From Pocillopora verrucosa (lineage: Eukaryota; Cnidaria; Anthozoa; Scleractinia; Pocilloporidae), in assembly GCF_036669915.1 (NCBI RefSeq), contig NC_089322.1:18035719-18099718 (forward strand): a DNA stretch of 64,000 nt, given 5' to 3'. The notes under the pieces are model-generated. The model was not told the origin of the DNA, searched no databases, and saw only the letters and a program-made list of their open reading frames with translations. The translations under genes and the position numbers were made by a program. Positions within the stretch are counted from its first letter, which is position 1. Each line of letters opens with the position of its first letter. Of the stretch, positions 1 through 11,727 are shown in pieces.

Positions 1-2
1 TA

Positions 3-179
3 AAAAGATTGTTTAAGGCGTCCTCCGTAAACCTCTTCCACATAGAAAGAGAAAGTAATGTTTTCACCGACATTCTTTCCCTGATGTGGATGGATCAGTT
101 GCTTTGCGACGCCGTTAATATACGTGAGCAAAGTGAGGGGCCATCGCAATGGGATTGTATCAAAATGAAATTTTATTAA
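3..179 (+). CDS. Possible 3' end of an upstream gene (partial, unrecognised)
   Basis: An open frame enters from the left edge and runs 58 codons to a TAA at 177-179. It reads like ordinary protein (for example VNLFHIERESNVFTDI and SLMWMDQLLCDAVN), but I recognise no family. It has no start codon in the window and no visible acceptor, so it could be the last exon of a gene to the left or a chance frame. Low confidence. Confidence 0.2.
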   Translation, partial: KRLFKASSVNLFHIERESNVFTDILSLMWMDQLLCDAVNIREQSEGPSQWDCIKMKFY

Positions 180-1591
180 TGAACATGGAGCAAGCTCCTT
201 TTGATGCGAAGACCGCTAGATAAGACTGATGCTTACTGCATTAATCAACAAGGCAGAGGCAATTGTGTTAGCTCAGTCTTTCGTAAGAAATTTAAAAAAA
301 AAATACAACATCAATTGTTGTTACTCACTCTTGCAGATAAATTATGGCATTGAAATTACAATAATAGATAATGCTCTTGTTTCATAGAAAGGACGCCAAG
401 GTCCCATGACGAGGCTGTTTTTATCGTTTCAGCTTTAAGAAGGAAACTGGCTAAGTTTCAGAGCTAGTTTGATAAATAGCTGAAAGGCTTTCCTTCTTAG
501 ATTCTTCATTTAGTACAGAGCGAGAGTTTCGATAACCGACGTTTGCTTAGTTCATTTCGAGGTAAGTGTTACACAACACGGGTAGACGGCGTTCCTGAAA
601 TCGTAAATAATAATTTCGTCAACAGGGTCTTTCACAAACATTAAATAGTGTCGAGTAAAATGACAAAACATTTACCCAAATTCTACATGCTATCGCAAAC
701 GACTGCATGTCATCAAGGGAAACAGTTTTTAAGCCTGTTGCAAAAAATTGTAATTGAGGTCAGGTGATCGCGCTATGAGAAATTTGCATTTATGTTCTTT
801 GCGAAATGTTTATCGATGTATTGTGATCACCTTTCTAATGACGATTCCATCATGCGATGGAATTGCAAGTTGCACGCCATCTATTGGAATGACCGAAACA
901 AGTCGCTGTCATCTGTACATTTGTAACAAAGTAAGCTTTGCAACGGTATGGAGGTTAATTCACTTTTATAAGCAATTAACATTTAAAAGTTATTACCTTG
1001 CAGTGAAGAGGAAATCGTGTTGAGGAATTTGGTACTGTGTTAAAAAATCTGTTCTGTTCGGTTGTACATAGAGGTGTTGTTAGTTGTTGATTAATCTTTG
1101 CGGTCACAGTGTTGCACAGACAATTTCATTTATTTATTTTAATCATTGTTGTGCAGCTCCGAGTCCAAAACGGCGCAACTTGCATATTATTGATTCATCA
1201 TGATGAAATATACAGAGGTCTGTTTCTACATTTCAGAAGAGTCAGAACCCAAAATTACGGCAGTCACGCGACCGAAAAATTCCTTTGAACAGTCAACCAT
1301 GGCAAAAAAGTTAAAAATTACAAAATGACATTTACTGAGTCAGTAGCCAGCTTTGAGCTTCAGATTATCTATTTTGTTTGGCATTTATCTGTACTGCTTC
1401 AGTAAAGCGCTCGTGTAAATGAATGAGCTGCGCAGGAAGCCCACACAAAGTTTCGAAGCAGATTAAGTAATTTCAAAGTGCATGGGCATTACTTAACTGC
1501 ACATCAAGAATTTTACTGTTACTACGGGTTACTATCTGCAGATTTCTAAGCTTGCTGCAAAATGTTGAAGTACGTGGAATCGAGATCGCCA
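180..1591. other. Intergenic or 5' flank of the first DUF885 gene
   Basis: I see no supported gene here. A short open frame at 754-1023 lacks protein-like composition and splice context. The stretch probably holds the promoter and 5' leader of the gene starting at 1592, but I could not pick out a convincing core promoter. Confidence 0.4.
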
Positions 1592-4500
1592 ATGGACAAT
1601 AGCTACCACAGAACTGACGGCGCAGCCACTGTTGGGATTATTCCCGAACCCAACCGAGCGGGCAGTCTCGGAAAATCACGAGGTTGGCTCGTGAATCTGC
1701 TTATCATCGGCCTTCCGGTCTTGATTTGCATCATCCTCCTCCTAATTTTCATGTTTGCTACAAGTATAGACCGAAAACCACCTTATGTGTCCACTAGGTG
1801 CATTCTCTCTGCGGAGTCAAACAGCTCCAAACTGACAGCGACTCTGAAGAAAATTCAAACAGAGTATTTCCGAGTGTTATGGCCCGAGAGGATATACAGG
1901 AAACCCGGAGTAAAGCCCGAAGAAATTCGAGCGACGTTCCGACCGTGGGACCCGAGCCCGAACACTATTAAGAACAAAACAGACACGGCAATGAAACTAC
2001 TTTCAGAACTGAATTCTTTAAAGATCAACACGACGTTACTAAAGATTCGAGAAAGAAAGGCTGTTCACGTTGCTAAGGCAATATTACTGAATAATAACGA
2101 CTGGGCGCCTTTAGGACAAAATTACTACGCGGGGGACTGGATGTTAGGACCTGACGTTTTCTGTTGGCAACCTATTTGCCAGGTATACGCACATCTGAGT
2201 GCAGTGATCGGGTATTTCAAGCCACATAATTTAACTGATTTGAAAAAATTGGACGAGCTCTTTGATCAGGTCAACGAGACATTCGAGACATACATCGAAA
2301 ACTTAAAACTGGGCGTACGAACTGGGTACGTGCGAAACAAGGAAGCTTGTGAGGTTGGCTTGCACAACTTGCAGTACTTTTCTTATCGAAATATTGCTCT
2401 GGAAAACGAAACAGGTGGGGATCTTTTTTAACTCATCTACAGTTGTTGCAGAGAAGTTGTCGGAAAAAGTGAACGGGACAAATACAGAAGGCATTGTGGG
2501 TAGTTTTCAGGTCACGGTTCTTTGACCAGTGTCTCAGTATTCAGAGAAATTTGAGAGAACATCGCTTTATCGAAGGGGCATAGCGAATTTGATTAATTTC
2601 TTTTGTTCGTAGGACTGACTTTTTATTCTAAAATTGATGAAAAACGTTAGGGAGAAAAAGAACTAGCTGACCCTGCTGAATGACGAAAACGATGGAAGCT
2701 TAACGCAAGCAAATTCGAGTGCTCTAAAGAAAAATGTTTACAACGTAACATTCTATCGTTCTGTTCCTTTCATATCCAAGTGCATGTCGGTATTTATCCC
2801 CTGTTGATTGGTCCTTGTCCAAATTTATTTGTTTACTTATAAATGGTTGTTGATTACCGGATACCCAGATTGCCTTTCGCGCGACTTAGTCCCTTTTTCC
2901 GACAACCATTCTATAAACAGCTGTACACAATGTGCAAGGGACTACAATATGATCTTTTAGATTTTTGCGATAGGTTAGCCCGTTATTAATCAGTTCTTTC
3001 TCTTCCATGCTGGCAGTTTTCTATAATCTCCATGTCCAACTGGGTCCGCAAAGAACAAATTTTCTTTGAAACAAGGTCTTCACACGACTACTTTCTCGTC
3101 TTCTTCTTTTACAGAGCTTTATCTTGAAAAACTAGCTTTCAATTGGATCTCCGCTTTTGCCGAAAGTCGCTCTCTGGTGTGATGACCCACATTCCATGTT
3201 GGCAAATTCAATCAAAACTTAGTAATTTCAAAATGCAATGATGAAGGGTGCAATTCCAAGCATTACTATCAGGTTTTTATACACTGATTAGAGTGCGTCT
3301 GGTATCGTTCAAAATCTTCATCATTTCACATATATCTTTCGTCATAGGTGTCTTCAAAGAATATTTCTCAACAGAGGTTCAATCTGACAAATTCTACGAC
3401 AAATTGTCCAAGAGTGACAAGAAAAAATGGAAAGACGAATACAAAGAAGATGTTGCGGCTTACTTCAAGCGCTCTCTCGTAACGAAGATTGGAAACGCGA
3501 CTATAAAAATGCTACGGTTTGTTTCACATCTTTCCCCTATCATGTCGGGTCTGTTAAATATGAGCAACACATAAATACCTATTTGATTCGTAAAAGAACT
3601 TTGAGTTATTTCTGGATTTGATTACAATTCTGAAATTTCTCATCCCACTGCAAATATTTTTGCAGTCCTTTGATCAGAGCTCTGAGTGAGGGAAAACAAC
3701 AACTGATGAAGCTACAACCAATCACTGAAAAGCTCAGCAACTCAAGGAACCAATTAGAACTACAAGTAAATACATGAAAACGACGTTAAGCACCGGAAAA
3801 CGCGATTTTCCGGGTCACAAGTTTTCAAGACCAATTGTAGAGCGTATTTTTACCCCTGTTTCCCCCACATCGGGGAGGGGGAGGACCACCTTATTTGTCC
3901 TACACGGATATGTGCCAAAGTAAAATCAATGCAATGTTAAACTGCTCCATTTTTTATTTTCCACACCAGATATGTGAAAGGAGAACACCTGAGCAACTGC
4001 GCCCCAGAGACAGTGGTCAGCGGTCTAAAAAAATTACCTCTACCTTATGTGTACAAAAACTTAGCCGCTGACACCAACCAACCGGCAATGCAGAAACTCC
4101 CCACTAATGAGCCACTCCAGGGACGTGATACATACAAATCACTGATGAGATTTTTTACAACATTTAATATCACGGCAGAGAAGCTAAGGAAAAAGACTCA
4201 AGAACGTTTGAACGAACTATATCCACAGGTAAACTTTGAGAGCCCAGTACACTATGCTGTTTCATCGACAACCTGTGATAAACTCAGGTACTCATATCTC
4301 CTCGACCATATGGTGACACAAGAAAATTTGCAAAGGCAAAATATGTTTGCGCAAATTATTAGGCGAGACTGTTGTGAAACTAAACTTATATTACATGTTA
4401 CCTGTGGAAAATTTCTCCAACGGTTATTCCTCGAAAACTATACTTGTTACTTGTCGTGTTTATTTTCGGAAGCTCCTCCGTAGGATAGAGGGAGTAGTAA

Positions 4501-7500
4501 CATTCAAAATAGCAGAATCGGAAGCCGAAGGAGGAGTGGCCTACACTGTTGTCTTTTGAGGACATGACAGGCTTCAAGATACTCATAAAAAGCCCCCCTC
4601 CCCTGCCCCCTCAGTAAATTTCACTACTTCCATATTACAAAAACCTAAGGTAACGTAAGAGTTTTTTTTTCTCTCTAAACAATAAACCAGGTTGAGAAAC
4701 TGGCTCAAGATTACACTGGTATCAAGAACAACGTGTCGGCCATCAACGCTTTTACAAGAGAAATGCAGGAACAGAAAAAGTACTTTAACGACAAACCCTT
4801 CCCTGATAATGAGACCAGCGACGATGCCTTTATCAAATGTCATGACGACGCAAGCGCCAAGGCTTATTGCCCCAAACGATACAAAGCAATGCAGGCTTGG
4901 ATAAAAAATTCAAAAGAGGCAAGTAGCTTTGGAAGGCTGTTAAGGATGAGTGACAATTCAGAGCAAAAGCGATGGTCCGCTAACTTAGCCCACCCACTTG
5001 CTCAATTAGGTTTTCCCCCCTAAAAGCCATAAAAAATAAGAAGCGCGGTTGAATCTGCTCACTTTCATGATACTAATCTTTTCCTTACTTCGTTTTTGTT
5101 GTTGTTGTTGTTGTTTTTTTTTTGAATACCGCACTCGTTTCTTACATGAATTCTTTATTCTCGCAGGTTAACAGCATAATCAAACCATATTTAAAGAATT
5201 TTTTATATGACAGTGGTCCAAAGAATTGTATTCCAAAATGTCCTGTGGACATCAAAGCCTGGTATCATCCTCATTCTGTATTTCAAGCCTATTTCATTGG
5301 CAACAAAGACTGCTCATACAAAGCGCAGCAGATCCTGCCCTTTTTTGTCGAAAATTTTGGGCCAAAATGGACTGAATATACCACTATGATACATGAATTT
5401 GCGGGACATCACGTCGAGGTAAGCCTTAGCTTAGACACCTAATCCACCGCACACCCAATAACGGTCTCCAGAACGGGCTACTCGACGCGACAAATCGCTT
5501 CCATAAATCTTTCCTTTATACTCCATTTACTAGATTTTAGAAAGGGTTACGCGAGGCAACTAATGGCCGAGACGTGCCTTTCTTTCATAAAGTCGATATT
5601 GTTTTTTAGTATGAATCACATGTGCCGTCAAATCGACGCAACATGTCGCGAAAAGTCGTGGGATAGTGTCGCAACGAGGGTTTGCTTTGTGTGGTACAAC
5701 CAAGGTTGTGAACATTCTGTGCAAATAACAAAATTTCGCGCTTGATCTGAAACCACAACTTGTGATCTCTTGGCTCATGACATAGCCCTCGGATTTTAGT
5801 GACAGTGAAAAGGGAGTCAAATTGAGATACATCTTTTAGTAGAAAAGACAAACCAATAGACAGCCGACACACACTGAACACATTTGAGAGAGGATTTCAT
5901 TTGTCTCTGATCAAGGCTCGAAGCAGTATCAACCAAACGAAAAATTTCGTTTTAAATGGTTAAGAATATATGAAAGTCATATATTTGAACTGCGAATAAA
6001 GACGTAAATGAAAGTGATCCTCGCAGTAATGTGCACATTATTATTATACATTATAACATTATTATTATCATTACACATTATTATTTTCACTACTGCCTAA
6101 GTAGTGCACATTACTGCGAGGATCACTTTCATTCACGTCCTTATCCGCAGTTCAAATATATGACTTTCCATTTATTCATCACTTCACGGGTTTATTTAAT
6201 ACCAACTTCATGTCCAGCTCACAGTTGGCTTGTTAGCTCAGTTGGTAGAGCGCTGTGCCGGTATCGCAGAGGTCATGGGTTCAAATCCCGTACAGGCCTG
6301 AATTTTTTTCAGGCCTTATTTTCACTACTGCCAAAGTAGTGCACATTACTGCGAGGATCACTTTCGTTAACGTCTTTATCCGCAGTTCAAATATATGACT
6401 TTCATATATTCTTAACCATTTATTCATCACTTCACGGGTTTATTTAGAACAAACTTCATGACCAGCTCCCAGTTGGCTTGTTAGCTCAATTGGTAGAGCG
6501 CTGCACCGGTATCGTAGAGGTCATGGGTTCAAATCCCGTACAGGCCTGAATTTTTTTCAGGCCTTATTTTCACTACTGCTTAAGTAGTGCACATTACTGC
6601 GAGGATCACTTTCATTCACAAATTTCGTTTTGTTGTAATGTACGGCGAATAGTTCTTCAAGTTGTTTCACTACCATTACTGATAAGTATTGGACTTTGCT
6701 GCGCGCTTTGAGCTCCGCTATAAAATAAGTTTAACAAGTTATATGCACGTTATGTTTCACCGCCAGGTTCAAAGCTTCACAGAATATTTCCGAAGTGACT
6801 GTAAAGACCCAATTGCTTGGTTAAACGCCCCAAACTACTTTATAGCTATAACAGAAGGCTGGGCTGCTTATGCAGAGGACCAGCTTTATCCAGAGGACAC
6901 AACACTTTACAGCTCTAAAACAAACAAAACAATTCTGCGTCAGAAATACGGCATGTTATACTACCAGGTAAGTTTATTTTCTTTGGAGGGGGAACGGCAA
7001 ACATACGTGTAAGGAGAGGAACCTTGCTTGTGAAGAATTTGACTTAATCTGAACAAGAGCCAATCACTAGAATTGTAAAACTTATGCACACCAGTTGCAA
7101 AACGTGAAAAATACATAATTTTTTAAAGGACTCAATAACTTTGCATGATTTATTCTTTGCAGTTACTTCACGCCCTCAGAGCTATGGCTGACATCGATTT
7201 ACACTTCTATGGGAAACAAGTGAGCGAAATACGAGAGTTGTACCGCAAGTACGTATGGGAAGATAATAACAACCAAGTCAACAAAGACATACGACGAATA
7301 CAAAGCATGCCAGGATTTGTAACGAGTTACATGATTGGTCATTTGGAAATTGAACGTGTCAGGAAAATGGCCGAGAAGGAGCTGGGCAACGAATTTTCGC
7401 TGAAAGATTTTCATTACGAGATTTTCCGTGAAGGAGAATTTCCGTTAGATTATTTAGAGGAACATATTACAGCATACATTGCTTGCAAGAAAAATCCCAC

Positions 7501-7528
7501 TCAAATTGGTTGTAGTGAAATGATATGA
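1592..7528 (+). CDS. DUF885-family type II membrane protein, paralog 1 (altered active-site signature)
   Basis: Seven-exon model: 1592-2414, 3348-3516, 3970-4228, 4691-4918, 5167-5418, 6767-6967 and 7163-7528, joining to a 765-residue protein. A methionine ten codons upstream (1562) is in frame; I chose 1592 because its following residues (MDNSYHRTDG) align with the start of the neighbouring paralog. Residues about 33-57 form one hydrophobic helix after a short basic N-terminus and no cleavable signal is evident, which implies a cytoplasmic N-terminus and an extracellular or luminal ectodomain with several N-x-S/T sites. The ectodomain matches DUF885 (predicted metallopeptidase-like hydrolases; substrate unknown). 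The family signature is changed to HEFAGHHVE (about 569-577), one residue shorter than in paralog 2 and lacking the proline before GHH. The later EGW motif (about 607-609) is kept. Intron 4 starts with GC (AG|GCAAGT) instead of GT. Activity may be lost or changed; the protein is otherwise intact. Confidence 0.85.
6227..6299 (+). tRNA. tRNA-like segment (Thr GGT-type), copy 1, probably a SINE head
   Basis: A cloverleaf can be drawn: acceptor stem GGCTTGT with ACAGGCC (one G-T pair), a D arm GCTC...GAGC, anticodon stem CTGTG with CGCAG, and a T arm ATGGG-TTCAAAT-CCCGT. The anticodon position reads GGT, but loop base 33 is C, not the normal T. A run of T follows within ten bases, as in a pol III terminator. 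Because the segment is embedded in a repeated 245-base unit inside an intron, I take it as a tRNA-derived SINE head and not a working tRNA gene. Confidence 0.45.
6475..6547 (+). tRNA. tRNA-like segment (Thr GGT-type), copy 2, probably a SINE head
   Basis: Second copy, 248 bases after the first, with the same acceptor stem and T arm and a T run downstream. The anticodon stem is weaker (CTGCA against CGTAG leaves one mismatch and one wobble), which argues against a functional tRNA. It shares the unusual C at position 33. Confidence 0.4.
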
Positions 7529-8427
7529 ATTTGACTACAAAGTGATATATTTTGACCAAAGAGCTTTTTCAGGAGGACGTAGAGTAAAGCGCATAGTTTT
7601 AAATACCATTTCCGTGTTTTTCAAGCCTGTTTGGGGAACGAGGGCAAGTGCATACTCTTTGATAAGAATCTGGTTTGTTGTTTTTGAGTAGATACGACTC
7701 ATTCCGACATACTAAACTGAGGTTTGGCAAAAAGGCTCAATCAAAAAAAAAAAAGGATTCGTGGGAACCCAGAAATGGCCCACTCGGTTGAAAAAGTCAA
7801 AAATGTTGAAAGTTCTCGACTGGCTCTCCTTCTTAAGTGAGAACTTTTTCTTGATCTCTTATCACTTTTTATCAATCAATGCTTTCAAAAACTGTTTGAA
7901 AATTATTTGTCAACGATTTGATTCAGACCAATTTTGAAAAGGAGATTGCTTTTGAAAATGTCTACGCAAATTAGGCTTTAGCTTTTTAATTTTATTAAAG
8001 CTGTTTAGTTTTCTGTGTCATAGATATTCGTCAATAATATGATGCATTATATTTACTGGTAATAAAGAAAAATTTAGTTTAAAGAAGATGAGTCTTAGAA
8101 AGTTAATTATGGCTTACAATATACCCTCACCTCCAACAGTCACAATGTAACCAGGTGGCCACAGCTTATTGGGGTCTGGGAACGAAATGCGATGACCATT
8201 TTTGTATAGGTAACAACATGATTGCGAGTGTAATTTGGTGTTAATAAATACGAGTAAACTTTCAAAGACAAGCGCTTAATTACACTAAATTGCACGAGAA
8301 ATCATTTTGTTACTTGCTAATAAATTTACATGAAAAAGCATCGCAGAAAGTAAAGACGCGTACTATTTATAATTTACAGTCGTGTTACAACTTTGCACTC
8401 TTCTTACACGAAAAATGCACTCGTTTT
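7529..8427. other. 3' flank of paralog 1 with candidate poly(A) signal
   Basis: No gene is seen. An AATAAA at about 8061-8066 is the first good polyadenylation signal downstream of the stop codon and may end the transcript. Confidence 0.35.
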
Positions 8428-8586
8428 AAGGTTCGCAAGGTTCCATTCCTAAGGTTCGCAAGGCTCCATTCTTAAGGTTCTCAAGGTTCTATTCTTAAGG
8501 TTTGCAAGGTTCAGTTCTTGAGATTTGCAAGGTTCCATTCTTAAGGTTCGCAAGGTTCAGTTCTTAAGGTTTGCAAGGTTCATTTC
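8428..8586. repeat. Tandem repeat, 23-base unit, about 7 copies
   Basis: The unit is close to AAGGTTCGCAAGGTTCCATT plus CTT, with one to four differences between copies. The array is intergenic and generates a spurious short open frame. Confidence 0.9.
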
Positions 8587-9078
8587 TGAGATTCGTGTTC
8601 CGTTTCTTCACAAGACATGATTGTGACGTGTTACAATCGATGAGAAGAGAAATTATTCATTAGAGCTGCAGCCAGAAGACTTTTTTCTGCGATTCTGTGG
8701 CCTTATGCAAACATTACGGGTGTAGAGAATTCTCAAAAATTATTCAGACCCTCTCGAGTCTGCCCCCCCTCCTCCGCCACGTGTTAAGGAAAGTCCTTTT
8801 TTGCACTTATTGAAGCGATGCTGTTAAAGTGTATGACTGTACATCGCGCAAATATGTTATCATGGTTCTGAAGAAGAACAAATAGAGCGGAAGAAGATGT
8901 GGCTGTCCCGAGGATCACTTTCAAAAAATAGTTCGAATCCGCTTGTCTCAAACAGTTTTGGTGAAAATTCGTGTTATCTATAAAAAAGTAAACGTTTTCA
9001 TGTGTTTTTCAATGACTCAATATTTGCGCCAGTCTTTTTTTTATCTTTCTTTCAAGCATGTGAACTGTGACAACCCAT

Positions 9079-9235
9079 TCTGGGCCCAGTTGTATAGGGG
9101 GCGGATAACGCTATTCAATGGATAAATCGCTATCCAGCGGATAAGTGATAGCAAAAAGTATAGTGTTATCCACCGGATAGAGATTTATCCAGTGGATAAC
9201 ATTATCCGACCTTCGAACAACCGGGGCCCGGATTG
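9079..9235. mobile_element. Palindromic mini-transposon (GGATAA-rich)
   Basis: The ends are inverted (CTGGGCCCAGTTGT on the left and ACAACCGGGGCCCGG on the right). The interior repeats GGATAA/TTATCC words that pair across the centre, giving a long hairpin of about 150 bases. This looks like a non-autonomous DNA element; superfamily not assigned and target duplication not clear. Confidence 0.6.
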
Positions 9236-11727
9236 TAGATTTACCGTCCTATAAAACTCTTCTTCTCCAACCTGCCTCATCACTTACATTCTCCGTATAC
9301 TGAATTTCATAAGATCTTTAGGCTTAGAATGAAGAATTAACTCTTTTCTCAACTTTTCAATTCGATATTTCAATGACTGAGCTCTCGTGGATCGCGTTAA
9401 TTATTCATCTCGTATAAAAGAGTTCCTTGATATTGATTACTACTATCAACTTCTGGCATCAAAAGATATCGAGATAATTTATTATGAGTACACAACACGA
9501 GATGTCTAGCGCTGCTTTCAAACTGCGGTTAAAAGTTAAGGAAAAGAAAAAAGTATTTCTCTGGATTGAGACTGTCAAAGCACTCTCTAAGACCTTCGTT
9601 TCCTAAGATTGACTTAAATCAAAAGCATAGACCCTAGAAGGTTACATGCTTTTGGTTAAATAAATTGATTATTCAGTTCTGCCGCGACGCTAAAAAGCAA
9701 TTTTACAATAGTTCTGTCACGAAATTTTGAGGCACATTGTGCGCCTTGTAAAATGCTTTCACCTCGAAGAAGACGACAAAATATTACGGCGGCAAGGAAG
9801 AAAAAGGCCAGAGACACAATAAGAAACTAAAAAAAAAGAACAAGGTAGGCACAAGATGGAGATGATTGAAACGGATTGCAAATTGCGAACTTTGGACGTT
9901 TGCAGACCGTGACGGAGCCCATTTAATTCGCGTGAGTATTATTAGAATGTCTTGTCTTGTTCAATTACAGTGAAGCATAACAAAGTAGCCTTGGACTTAA
10001 ACGGACACAATATCAGTCACGTTTGGTATGTGTTACGCAGCACTCTGGAACGCTTCGGTTATCGTCGGACGCCGCCATGTTTCGCTGTGGTTAGCATATG
10101 TCTTACAATCTTGATTTCAAACGATTAGTTAATTATTCCCAACATATCTCTGAACTGTCCTTTCTGTGCTGGGTAGAGTTGCAAAAGGTGGGTATTGTTT
10201 GCTTTAGATGTTCCTGTTTTGCTTAACGTCTAATATAACTGCGAACTTCATGTCAACGTTTTATTAAATCGTTACATGTTTGAAGCTGTTTTTCTCAGTG
10301 ATAACGTGTAATACCAATTTAATTTTTTGTGAAGTTTTGAAGAGCAAAGCGTAAGTTTTTAATTTCGTTGTCGTAACTTAAGCTTGTTTCCTCTTACTCT
10401 CGGCGAGTCTTGCATACGTCAATGTTGCCTAAGTTATGTCGTTATATATAGAGTTGTCAAGAACTTTTATTTTCTGTCGAAGAAATCGTTCAAATAACAC
10501 TTTAACTGCAATTTGAAAGAGATGTGAATATAATAGTGTCGAGTTGTGAAGCGTCAGTTTATTTAATATTTAAATCTTTACTTTGTAAGCAAGCGCGGGA
10601 GCGACAGGAATGAAATGTTTTGTTATGATATTGTTAGTAGACCACAATTGTTCCTGAAAATAGTCATGACTTGGCTAAAGTGAAACGGAAGATTGTCTTT
10701 TGATGTAAAAAAGTTTAATGTTGAAATGCGTAGTATGCTTATGGCATATTAAAATTGTGCAGCTACGTAAATGGTCCTTTCTTATTATAACACGACTAAG
10801 TTTGAATACTTATATTCTGTTGAATTATGCAAATTATTTGTTCAACGGGGTTCAGTGGGAATATGGACACTTTTATTGTTACTCATTTTTGAATTTTTCT
10901 TTATCACGTAGGACCAAAACCCCATGACAAATCTTTGAAAGATTTTGAATTCAAATTGACGAGAAACTGACCGCTCTTATAAAGTTTAAATGCTTCTTGA
11001 CTTCTCGTTGAAGGTATTAATTATGTAAATGATGTTATTAGTCCGTTGGAGTTTTCGTCACGAATTCTACCATAGAGATCAGTAGATATTTAAACGAGGC
11101 TGGTAAGACCTGATATCTTTGGATTACCAAAAATTAACTGATTAATGTATATGTTGTTGTTTTTTTCTTCTTAATGAAATTAAAACTCCAGAACTGACAG
11201 CTGTACAACTTTAGTTTTTGTACCATTCTTAACGTGGAGGGTTTGTTTACTATACGATCTGTAAACAAGGCATTGTCGCTGACTCTTTCAAATCAAGTGA
11301 TTCAAATGCAAAGATTTTGGTCTCTGCAGCGAGGATGTTCACTGCGTAACTTTTAAATAGATGTTGTGCTTTGGCGTTGGGAAAAAGTAGACAATTATCA
11401 TGTTCAGTTTTAGATCGACAGAATCGGAGAAAAATCTCAGTAATTCGATGAACAATTACTAGGTTTGAACGAGTCAATTGTATTATTTGTTTGTGGCCAC
11501 ATATACCGTCTTGTGCACTGTTTACAAGCTCACAAGTCCGCAATTAGCTCTTTAACTCATTATGAAATGAGATTCGTCCCTGGAAGTTATTATAAACTTT
11601 ACCTTTGATTTCGTTTCAGCTTCTCTCACCTATCTATACTAATACGGTTCGTCGTGGTAAATTATACTTTTTATTCCTATCAATTTGTTAGTAAACTAAA
11701 TTTCATGCCTTTTACAACAGATTAACA
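9236..11727. other. Intergenic DNA and 5' flank of the second DUF885 gene
   Basis: About 2.5 kb of AT-rich sequence without a coding frame that I can support. Short open frames at 10718-10927 and 11250-11543 (minus) have no homology signal or splice context. The promoter of the gene starting at 11728 presumably lies here, possibly with a spliced leader exon. Confidence 0.4.

Larger units (their letters stand above)
5419..6766. repeat. Intron 5 of paralog 1, filled by a tandem and inverted repeat cluster
   Basis: The intron contains about 2.4 copies of a unit near 245 bases (roughly 6096-6620) that starts around the sequence GCGAGGATCACTTTCATT and includes a tRNA-like segment. An inverted copy of the unit's flank lies at about 5960-6036, so 5960-6160 can fold back on itself around an AT-rich centre. 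A short related piece (GAGGATCACTTTC) recurs at about 8914. Open frames in this stretch are by-products of the repeat. Confidence 0.75.

Noticed and set aside
754..1023. 89-codon open frame near the left edge
   Set aside because: No recognisable domain, unusual composition and no support from paralogs.
6227..6547. Two genuine tRNA-Thr genes
   Set aside because: Base 33 is C, the anticodon GGT is unusual for eukaryotic tRNA-Thr, copy 2 has a stem mismatch, and both sit in a tandem repeat unit inside an intron.
8425..8590. CRISPR-like array
   Set aside because: The 23-base units are directly adjacent with no unique spacers; it is a simple tandem repeat in a eukaryotic genome.
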